NCBI GenBank assembly: GCA_039931435.1
Contig: JBDTRY010000130.1
Coordinates: 1-10,348, forward strand
Source of the DNA: JBDTRY01 sp039931435
GTDB lineage: Bacteria; Acidobacteriota; Thermoanaerobaculia; Gp7-AA8
Length of the DNA: 10,348 nucleotides
Direction of reading: 5' to 3'
Within the stretch, counting starts at the first letter, position 1. Each line of letters begins with the position of its first letter. Shown one piece after another: positions 1-6,104 of this stretch. The notes beneath the pieces were generated by a model. The model made no database searches. It saw nothing but the letters and a program-made list of their open reading frames with translations, and was not told where the DNA came from. The translations under genes were made by a program, and so were the position numbers.

Positions 1-630
1 GTTCGTGGTGGCGTCAGGTATCGCGTAGCTTCTTTTCTCGATTTTGGACTGGCTGCTGAGAGGACACGTTCGACGTTCGAGTTCAGGCCGCAGGAGAACG
101 ACAACAGTAGCGAAGCCATCATTTTCTCCACCCATTACAGCCGCCCCAGGGCGTACATCGACCTATCCGGGGGTTACCGAAAGGGCTCTCCGGCCAACGG
201 ATCGACGTTTCCGACCTACGAAACCGGGACAGGCTCGTACTTCGCGAGCTATCGCCTGAGCGCTCCAGTCGAGTTCCAGGCCTTCGGGCAGCGCCGGGTT
301 TCCTACAGCGTTTTTGCCCAAAATCCTTACTTCTACGAGACCATCAATGGGCTGGCGCTGACGACGAAGGTGGGCAGTCGCCTCAGTCTTCGGGCGTTTG
401 GTGAGGCCGGGGTGAACGATTATCCGAGCATCATCAGAAGCGGTTCTCAGATCGGCGGGCGCAAAGACGACGTACTCACTTACGGGGGAGGCTTCGGAGT
501 GCGGCTGTACAGGAATGTCGGAGTGACCGTTCTCGTTTCCGAAAACAACTTCGACTCGAACATCGACGCGTTCGATCGCTCAATATTCCGCGTCCAGACG
601 GCCCTTACGCTCACAGGAGACTTTCGTTGA
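1..630 (+). CDS. Outer-membrane beta-barrel protein, C-terminal part (5' end outside window)
   Basis: The frame is open from the first base to a TGA at 628-630, giving the last 209 residues of a protein whose start lies upstream of the window. The visible part is made of short alternating hydrophobic/polar segments rich in Tyr, Phe, Gly and Arg, separated by polar loops with many Asp, Asn and Ser, for example around AYIDLSGGYRKGS and LTYGGGFGVRLYRNVGVTV. This is the pattern of transmembrane beta-strands; there is no helical membrane segment or catalytic motif. It ends in GDFR, so Phe is next to last rather than the terminal aromatic common in outer-membrane proteins. It resembles the barrel proteins of the BBP2/EpsL kind often found in exopolysaccharide operons, but this is by character, not by a search. 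The next gene starts inside its stop codon, so the two are probably translated together. Likely role: outer-membrane pore or accessory for polysaccharide export. Confidence 0.68.
   Translation, partial: VRGGVRYRVASFLDFGLAAERTRSTFEFRPQENDNSSEAIIFSTHYSRPRAYIDLSGGYRKGSPANGSTFPTYETGTGSYFASYRLSAPVEFQAFGQRRVSYSVFAQNPYFYETINGLALTTKVGSRLSLRAFGEAGVNDYPSIIRSGSQIGGRKDDVLTYGGGFGVRLYRNVGVTVLVSENNFDSNIDAFDRSIFRVQTALTLTGDFR
615..619 (+). promoter_or_regulatory. Ribosome binding site that decides the TTG start of the OPX gene
   Basis: AGGAG lies 7 nt upstream of the TTG at 627. The in-frame GTG at 642 and ATG at 651 have no comparable purine-rich sequence at that distance. This supports TTG as the true start, within the end of the barrel gene. 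Confidence 0.6.
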
Positions 631-1547
631 AAAATCCCGCAGTGAAATCCATGCCGTCCTTGATGGTAAAGGCAGTCGTTGTTGCAATCGGTCTCTCATC
701 GTTCGTGGCGCCGGTCATGGCCCAGGACGCTTCACCGCAGGGGGCTTCTCCGCAAGTCGCTTCACCGCAGGATGCTTCTCCGCAGGTCGCCGATTACAAA
801 ATAGGTCCGAAGGATCTCGTGGAGATCCGCGTGATCGAAATTCCGGAGTTGAACGTGGAGCGCCGGGTCAGCGAGAACGGCACGCTCGATCTGCCCCTCA
901 TCGGTCCCCTTTCTATCAACGGACTGAGCACCACGGAGGCGGCCCGGAAGCTGGCCGACCTGCTCACTGCTCAGTACGTGAACCGAGCCAACGTCTCTGT
1001 GGTGGTGAAGGAATTCGCAAACAAGCCGCTGTCGATTCTGGGCGCCGTGGCCCATCCGGGTTCGCTGAATATCTCCGGACGTTACTCTCTGCTACAGGCA
1101 ATCTCGGCAGCGGGTGGTCTCACGGAGAATGCTGGGAAGAAAATCTATGTGATTCGTACCGCCGAGAACGGCATCTCGGACACGATCGAGATCAAGGTCG
1201 ACGATCTTTTCCGCTCGGCCAACGCCAAGTGGAACATTCCCGTGCTGCCTTCGGACGTGGTCAACATTCCGGCTCGGAGGATGGTCAAAGTGTTCTGCAT
1301 TGGAGAGGTCAAAACTCCGGGCGCCCTGGAGTTCGACAGCGACGACCGCATCAGTCTTCTCTCGGTGCTGGCAAAAGCCGGGGGGCTGACCGACCGGGCT
1401 TCGAAGAAGATCACCATTACCCGCCACGCCGAGAACGGACATGACACCGAGATGGTCGTGGACTACAAAGACATCATCAGTCAACACGCAAAAGATCCGG
1501 AACTGATGGCTAATGACATGGTTATCGTCAAGCAGTCGTTCTTCTGA
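627..1547 (+). CDS. Polysaccharide export (OPX, Wza-like) periplasmic protein, short form
   Basis: A 306-residue protein of the Wza/OPX family, which forms the periplasmic conduit for capsule or exopolysaccharide. It has a hydrophobic signal sequence ending in APVMA (predicted cleavage after residue 32) with no lipobox cysteine, unlike the lipoprotein Wza of E. coli. Then comes a linker of four ASPQ-containing repeats (residues 34-53). The Poly_export domain starts at YKIGPKDLVEIRV (from residue 57). Two SLBB-type domains follow, near residues 137-190 (LGAVAHPGSLNI) and 219-275 (CIGEVKTPGALEF). The protein stops at DMVIVKQSFF and lacks the C-terminal amphipathic helix that spans the outer membrane in Wza, so it probably needs a partner pore. 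The TTG start is chosen because of a good AGGAG 7 nt upstream and a 4-nt TTGA overlap with the barrel gene. ATG 651 would still keep the signal sequence. The co-polymerase gene follows within 20 nt. Confidence 0.93.
   Translation: MKNPAVKSMPSLMVKAVVVAIGLSSFVAPVMAQDASPQGASPQVASPQDASPQVADYKIGPKDLVEIRVIEIPELNVERRVSENGTLDLPLIGPLSINGLSTTEAARKLADLLTAQYVNRANVSVVVKEFANKPLSILGAVAHPGSLNISGRYSLLQAISAAGGLTENAGKKIYVIRTAENGISDTIEIKVDDLFRSANAKWNIPVLPSDVVNIPARRMVKVFCIGEVKTPGALEFDSDDRISLLSVLAKAGGLTDRASKKITITRHAENGHDTEMVVDYKDIISQHAKDPELMANDMVIVKQSFF
726..785 (+). repeat. Four tandem 15-bp units encoding xASPQ repeats
   Basis: Four in-frame 15-bp units encode DASPQ, GASPQ, VASPQ and DASPQ. Units 1 and 3 (serine codon TCA) differ by one base. 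Units 2 and 4 (serine codon TCT) differ at three positions. The array is therefore best read as two copies of a 30-bp dimer. It lies directly after the predicted signal peptide cleavage site and forms a flexible Pro/Gln/Ser linker. Loss or gain of units would keep the reading frame. Confidence 0.9.
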
Positions 1548-1567
1548 TCCGGAGCGTGACGAATCCC

Positions 1568-3784
1568 ATGGCGAACGAAAGCGACCTCTCCCTCGACAAG
1601 CCGCGGGAGACCGAAAACACCGGCCTGAACCTGGACGAGTACTGGGCAGTCATCGTCAAGCGGAGGCGCCTGATCATTCTCACCGTTCTTCTGGCACTCA
1701 CGGCGGCCGCGGTCGCTTCGGTCATTACCAAACCCCTTTACAAAGCGACGGCACTCCTGAAAGTGGAACGGCAGCAGGGATCTCCCGTCGATCTCGGGGA
1801 TAACTACCGGCCCTGGGATCCTGACTTTCTTCCCACGCAGCGTGACCTGATGGGAAGCCGGGAAGTGGCCGAAAGAGTCGTACGGAAGCTGCACCTTACC
1901 GACAACGCGGAATTCGTTCCTCAGCGGAGTGAGATGTTCGGCGGCAAGAAGGCGGCTCCGGCGGCGGAACTGGCAGCGATCGAGGTCCAGAAATCGATCG
2001 AGACCGTGCCTCGCCGTGGAACGAGTCTCGTCGAACTGTCCGTCGTGCAACCTGATCCGAAGCTTGCCGCCGATATCGCCAACGCTGTCGTTCAGGCTTA
2101 CATCGACTGGAACATTGAATCGAAGTTCCTCGTGGTCGGTGAAGCCAGCCGTTTTCTGACCACCCAGATCGATCAACTCAAGGGCGAGCTGGCAGCGAAG
2201 GAAAAAGAGCTTCAGGCTTACGGGCGGCAGAAAGAGATCGTCTCCACCGATCCGAACTCGAATGCCACCATGCAGAAGCTGGAGAGCTTCAACAAGGATT
2301 ACGCCGCGGCCGTTGCAGATCGCGTCGGGAAGGAGGCACGCTACTACGAGTTGCAGAACGCCCGGCCGGAAACGATCGCCGACAACCTCTCCAGCGGCCT
2401 CGTTTCTCAACTCCGGAACGACCAGGCAAAACTGGAGCGCGATTATGCCGAGAAACTCAGTATCTACAAGCCGAGCTGGCCGGCCATGCAGCAGGCCCGC
2501 GCCCAGATCGACAAGAACAAGCAGAACCTGGCCTCGGTAATCGACGAGACCGTGGCCAAGGCGCGGGACAACGCCAGAACCGAATACCAGACGGCATTGC
2601 GTCGGGAGCAGAGCCTCAAAGGGGTGCTGCAGGGGCAGACTTCCGAGGCCATGACTTTGAACAGCAACGCCGTGGAGTACAACAATCTGCAGACCGAAGT
2701 ACAGACGAAACGGGCGCTACTGGACACCTTGCTCAAGCGCCACGCGGAGACGGAAGTCACTTCGCGGCTTCGTGGCGAGACCATGTCCAACATTCAGGTG
2801 GTGGACCGCGCGCTGACGCCCCGATACCGTTTCCGCCCCTCCTACCGCCTGAATGCCGTCTTCGGCCTTCTTGCCGGGACATTTCTTGGTTTCGGCCTGG
2901 CTTTTTTCATCGAGTACATCGATCGCAGTCTGCGCTCTGCCGAGCAGGTGGAACGGACGCTGAACGTGCCCGGCCTGGGAGTCATCCCGTCGCTTGGATC
3001 GGGTGGAAGTGCGTTGTACGGCGATCGTTCCAGAAGACGTGAAAGGAAGCTCGAAGCAGCCGGGGCCGGACCTGTGCAGATCACTTTACTTCCACACCTT
3101 CATCCCCGCTCGACCGTGGCGGAAGCGTACCGTTCGTTCAGAACTTCTCTGCTCCTTTCACGGGCCGGTGGGCTGCGGACGATCGTCATCACTTCGGCAA
3201 TGCCCGGCGAGGGGAAAACGACGACCTCCTCCAATCTAGCTATCGTTCTGGCTCAACTCGGGAAACGAGTTCTGCTCGTCGATGCTGATCTGCACAAGGC
3301 GCGCATCCACGAGATCTTTGCCATTTCCAATCGAGTGGGTCTGGTGTCGCTTCTCGCCGAGAACGCAGACCCCGTCTCCATCACGGTTCCGACTGCCATT
3401 CCGGGGCTCTTCGTCATTCCCGCGGGACCAAGTTCCCCGAATCCATCAGGACTTCTCTCATCGGAAGCCATGCGTCTTTTTCTGGAGAGGTCGGCCACAG
3501 AGTTCGACTACATTATTCTCGATACTCCGCCGGTCGGCCCCGTTGCCGACGCCATCATTCTGGGCAATCAGGCGGACGGTGTTGTCCTCTGTGTGCTCGG
3601 TGGAAAGACACCGCGTGACCGCGTTCGGCGCGTTCGTGACCGGCTGAGCAGGAGCAACGTCCGCCTGCTCGGTGTTCTGCTGAACAACCTCGAACACTCC
3701 GCTGCTGAGTATCGCGAATATTACGGCGAGTACGAGGCCGCAGGGTACGGTGAAAAGCTTCCGACGCGCGCTGCAATCGGATAG
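1568..3784 (+). CDS. Wzz/Wzc-type polysaccharide co-polymerase with BY-kinase domain
   Basis: An inner-membrane protein of 738 residues, the size of Wzc-like proteins that combine chain-length control and tyrosine autokinase in one chain. The N-terminal Wzz region starts near NLDEYWAVIVKRRR with a first membrane helix at about 35-56. A long Lys/Glu/Gln-rich helical region (about 195-380) should form the periplasmic coiled coil. The proline motif LTPRYRFRPSYR (about 415-426) precedes a second helix at about 430-451. The cytoplasmic kinase has Walker A PGEGKTT (Lys550), Walker A' VDADLHKAR (Asp572, Asp574) and Walker B ILDTPP (Asp652). Five tyrosines (715, 718, 719, 722, 727) form the autophosphorylation tail. 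The Walker A' position normally held by Arg is His576. ATG 1568 is preferred: GGAG at 1551-1554 lies 13 nt before it, but only 1 nt before the alternative GTG at 1556. The gene directly follows the OPX gene, as is usual for export pairs. Confidence 0.95.
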   Translation: MANESDLSLDKPRETENTGLNLDEYWAVIVKRRRLIILTVLLALTAAAVASVITKPLYKATALLKVERQQGSPVDLGDNYRPWDPDFLPTQRDLMGSREVAERVVRKLHLTDNAEFVPQRSEMFGGKKAAPAAELAAIEVQKSIETVPRRGTSLVELSVVQPDPKLAADIANAVVQAYIDWNIESKFLVVGEASRFLTTQIDQLKGELAAKEKELQAYGRQKEIVSTDPNSNATMQKLESFNKDYAAAVADRVGKEARYYELQNARPETIADNLSSGLVSQLRNDQAKLERDYAEKLSIYKPSWPAMQQARAQIDKNKQNLASVIDETVAKARDNARTEYQTALRREQSLKGVLQGQTSEAMTLNSNAVEYNNLQTEVQTKRALLDTLLKRHAETEVTSRLRGETMSNIQVVDRALTPRYRFRPSYRLNAVFGLLAGTFLGFGLAFFIEYIDRSLRSAEQVERTLNVPGLGVIPSLGSGGSALYGDRSRRRERKLEAAGAGPVQITLLPHLHPRSTVAEAYRSFRTSLLLSRAGGLRTIVITSAMPGEGKTTTSSNLAIVLAQLGKRVLLVDADLHKARIHEIFAISNRVGLVSLLAENADPVSITVPTAIPGLFVIPAGPSSPNPSGLLSSEAMRLFLERSATEFDYIILDTPPVGPVADAIILGNQADGVVLCVLGGKTPRDRVRRVRDRLSRSNVRLLGVLLNNLEHSAAEYREYYGEYEAAGYGEKLPTRAAIG

Positions 3785-3858
3785 CTGCTCAGTGCCCGCG
3801 CTTCACTGGATCCGCAACGGCGCGAAGCGCCCACACGACTCTGACAGGGAGGCCAGTC
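3785..3858 (+). other. Intergenic gap with two mutually exclusive short hairpins and a strong RBS
   Basis: This 74-nt gap between the kinase and epimerase genes is the only sizeable intergenic space in the window. GCGCTTC (3798-3804) can pair with GAAGCGC (3824-3830) across a 19-nt loop. Alternatively GGCGC (3819-3823) can pair with GCGCC (3827-3831) around a GAA triloop. The two structures share bases, so only one can form at a time. No T-run follows, so neither looks like an intrinsic terminator. AGGGAGG at 3846-3852 sits 6 nt before the epimerase ATG and is the strongest ribosome binding site in the window. I see no clear -35/-10 promoter pair. Confidence 0.35.
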
Positions 3859-4890
3859 ATGGTTGAGACTTCCCGTCACTCTGACGCAGTCCTGGTGACA
3901 GGTGCCGCCGGCTTCATCGGATTTCACGTGGCGCGACTGCTCCTGACCCGAGGCGAGCGCGTAGTGGGATTCGACAACGTCAACGACTACTACGACGTGA
4001 ACCTGAAGGAGTCGCGGCTGCGGCTTCTTGAAGAGCATGAGGGATTCCAATTCGTTCGCGGCGACCTTGCCGACCGGCCCGTGGTGGAAGCACTGTTCCA
4101 GGCGCACCAGTTCCGGCGTGTCGTCCACCTGGCGGCGCAGGCCGGCGTACGTTACTCGCTCAGTAATCCGCACGCGTATGCCGAAGGCAATCTTGTCGGA
4201 TTCCTGCATATTCTCGAGGGCTGCCGTCAGGCCTCTGCCGAACATCTTGTCTACGCCTCCTCGAGTTCGGTCTACGGCGCTAATGCCACGCTTCCGTTCT
4301 CGGAACACGACAACGTCGACCATCCCATGTCTCTGTACGCGGCGTCCAAGAAGGCAAATGAGCTCATGGCCCACAGCTACGCCAGTCTCTATGCCCTTCC
4401 TGTCACCGGGCTGCGGTTCTTCACCGTTTACGGTCCATGGGGTCGCCCGGACATGGCTCTCTTTCTGTTCACGAAGGCCATTCTCGAGGCGAAGCCGCTG
4501 CTCCTCTTCAATGGCGGAGACATGGTCAGGGACTTCACTTACGTCGACGACATCGTGGAAGGCGTCGTGCGCGTTCTCGATCGGCCAGCTCAGCCGAATC
4601 CGGACTGGAGCGCGCTCCGGCCCGATCCGGCAACGAGTTACGCGCCGTATCGCGTTTTCAATATCGGAAACTCACAGCCCGTTCAACTGCTCGACTTCGT
4701 CAGCGCTCTTGAAGAGCAGCTCGGACGGAAAGCGATCGTGGAATCCCTTCCCATGCAGGCCGGAGACGTCAGGGCCACGCAGGCAAATGTGACCGAATTG
4801 GAGCGAGCCGTGGACTTTCGCCCTTCAACCACGGTCGGCGAAGGGATGGCTCGCTTCGTGGCCTGGTACCGCGAGTACTACAACGTCTGA
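3859..4890 (+). CDS. UDP-glucuronate 4-epimerase (NAD-dependent, SDR family)
   Basis: A 343-residue extended short-chain dehydrogenase/reductase that should interconvert UDP-glucuronate and UDP-galacturonate in the cytoplasm. The NAD-binding GxxGxxG motif is GAAGFIG (residues 15-21), after the first beta strand. FDNVNDYYDVNLKESRL follows and is typical of the CapI/LpsL-type glucuronate epimerases. The active site shows the serine cluster SSSSVYG (134-140) and the YxxxK pair Tyr160/Lys164 in YAASKKANELM. FFTVYGPWGRPDMALF and RDFTYVDDIVEGV complete the subfamily signature, which separates it from GalE and from dTDP-glucose dehydratases. The length is normal for the family. ATG 3859 has AGGGAGG 6 nt upstream. 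The product would be a charged sugar precursor for the polymer made by this locus. The stop lies 13 nt inside the convergent glycosyltransferase gene. Substrate preference is inferred from motifs. Confidence 0.92.
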   Translation: MVETSRHSDAVLVTGAAGFIGFHVARLLLTRGERVVGFDNVNDYYDVNLKESRLRLLEEHEGFQFVRGDLADRPVVEALFQAHQFRRVVHLAAQAGVRYSLSNPHAYAEGNLVGFLHILEGCRQASAEHLVYASSSSVYGANATLPFSEHDNVDHPMSLYAASKKANELMAHSYASLYALPVTGLRFFTVYGPWGRPDMALFLFTKAILEAKPLLLFNGGDMVRDFTYVDDIVEGVVRVLDRPAQPNPDWSALRPDPATSYAPYRVFNIGNSQPVQLLDFVSALEEQLGRKAIVESLPMQAGDVRATQANVTELERAVDFRPSTTVGEGMARFVAWYREYYNV

Positions 4891-6104
4891 TTGGGAGACG
4901 GCGACGAACGGCCGTCTGTAACCTTGTCGCCAGCTGCAGCCAGAAGCATGGCCCGAGTCCGATTTACGGCATCACTATCATGGTGCACTCTGTCCGCGTA
5001 GGCCAGGACGGCAGCACGCATCGTCCGCACCTCATCAGCACTGCGTTGCCACAGCGCCTCGAGCGCAGCGACAAATGGCTCTGCATCACCAAGCGGCAGA
5101 GCGTATCCTGCCCCCGCTTCACGAAGGCCCCGCCAGGGGGTGCGGTCGCTGATCAGAACAGGCAGTCCGCAGGTCAGCGCCTCTACGATGGCGTGCCCAT
5201 AATTCTCGCCAAGGCTCGGTAGAAAAAAGGCGTCGTACGTCGCCAGCGCCTCAGGGACCCTCTCGTTCTCGATCGCGCCGCGGTAGGTGATGCGCACGTG
5301 AGCGGGACTACCTTCCATGACACTCCGGCATTGTCGCCAGTACTCTTCATCCCCGATCGGGCCGTAGATATCAAAGTGAACCGGTACTCGGCTGGCGCGT
5401 ACGATTTCGATCGCCCAGATCAGGTTTTTCATCGGAGAGATTCGGGACAGGAAGGCCACTTGCAACGCGTCTGACTGGCGAGGTTGCCACTCGGTTTCAT
5501 TCTTCGGAAGGCGACGTCCGAGATTGGGCGCAACGGAGATTTCCAGCGCCGAAGTTCCTGTTGCTCGCGAGATATCGGATCGTTCCGAATCTCCGGTGGC
5601 ATGCCAGCGCAGCCCGGCGAGCACACCGGCCGGTCTGGCCATGGCCAGATAGGCACTCTTCTTAAACGCTTTCAGGCCGAGCGCTCCGGTGGAGAACTCG
5701 CCACGCGGCGCGACGAGCACTGGCACTCCGGGAATGAGCCGCAGACGCCGCAGCCAGAGCGGAAAGACCGTGAAAAGAGAATCGAAGAAGCTGTTGAAGT
5801 AAAGCAGGTCAGGAGAGAGCGCCTTCAACCGCTTCCGTATTTTCCAGGGAACCATCAGCGAGGAGCTGTAGTAAACGATCTCTGCCTTCCCGATCCGCAC
5901 GGCATGTCCGGCCTGCGATTCACCATATGGGACTTTCTCATTGAGATCGCGATCTCGGGTGACCACATGAAACTCGAACTCGTCGCCGAGGGCGTCAATG
6001 AGGTTGGACAGGCTTCGCACCGGTCCGCCCGAACGGTATCCGGGCAGGTAGTAGCTGGCCAGAACGAGAACGACCGGTTTACGAATGGCACTAGCTGTTG
6101 ACAT
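4878..6104 (-). CDS. Glycosyltransferase family 4 (GT-B fold), last gene of the minus-strand block
   Basis: A 408-residue cytoplasmic or membrane-associated GT4 enzyme, probably a retaining transferase that adds one sugar to the lipid-linked repeat unit. The N-terminal acceptor domain begins with VLVLASYYLPGYRSGGPVRS, a Gly-rich opening common in exopolysaccharide GT4 enzymes. The C-terminal donor domain has FLSRISPMKNL and the EX7E motif ENYGHAIVE (Glu300 and Glu308), followed by ALTCGLPVLISD. The start ATG (6104-6102) overlaps the end of the upstream amidotransferase gene by 14 nt. I see no clear Shine-Dalgarno, so translation is probably coupled. At the other end the TAG overlaps the epimerase stop region by 13 nt on the opposite strand. 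The last 20 or so residues are polar and look dispensable. Sugar donor and acceptor cannot be read from the sequence. Confidence 0.9.
   Translation of the reverse strand: MSTASAIRKPVVLVLASYYLPGYRSGGPVRSLSNLIDALGDEFEFHVVTRDRDLNEKVPYGESQAGHAVRIGKAEIVYYSSSLMVPWKIRKRLKALSPDLLYFNSFFDSLFTVFPLWLRRLRLIPGVPVLVAPRGEFSTGALGLKAFKKSAYLAMARPAGVLAGLRWHATGDSERSDISRATGTSALEISVAPNLGRRLPKNETEWQPRQSDALQVAFLSRISPMKNLIWAIEIVRASRVPVHFDIYGPIGDEEYWRQCRSVMEGSPAHVRITYRGAIENERVPEALATYDAFFLPSLGENYGHAIVEALTCGLPVLISDRTPWRGLREAGAGYALPLGDAEPFVAALEALWQRSADEVRTMRAAVLAYADRVHHDSDAVNRTRAMLLAAAGDKVTDGRSSPSPNQTL
4896..4917. terminator. Hairpin at the convergence of the two gene blocks, possible weak bidirectional terminator
   Basis: AGACGGC (4896-4902) pairs perfectly with GCCGTCT (4911-4917) around an 8-nt loop. 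It begins 5 nt after the epimerase stop and lies inside the last codons of the convergent glycosyltransferase gene. There is no U-tract on either strand, so classical intrinsic termination is doubtful. The position, exactly between two converging blocks, is the main argument for a role. Confidence 0.3.

Noticed and set aside
1481..2410. 309-codon open frame on the minus strand behind the kinase gene
   Set aside because: It lies entirely opposite the end of the OPX gene and the well-supported Wzz/coiled-coil region, shows no recognisable domain, and is rich in Arg/Gly/Leu as expected for an antisense frame in GC-rich DNA.
3819..3831. Intrinsic terminator after the kinase gene
   Set aside because: The GGCGC-GAA-GCGCC hairpin is short and is followed by CACACGACT, not a T-run.
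3721..4374. 217-codon open frame on the minus strand opposite the epimerase start
   Set aside because: It spans the kinase end, the intergenic gap and the epimerase RBS, has no convincing start signal and no known domain.
4028..4792. 254-codon open frame on the plus strand in another frame of the epimerase gene
   Set aside because: Its product is low-complexity (Ser/Arg/Pro-rich) with no motif, while the epimerase frame carries all family motifs across the same bases.
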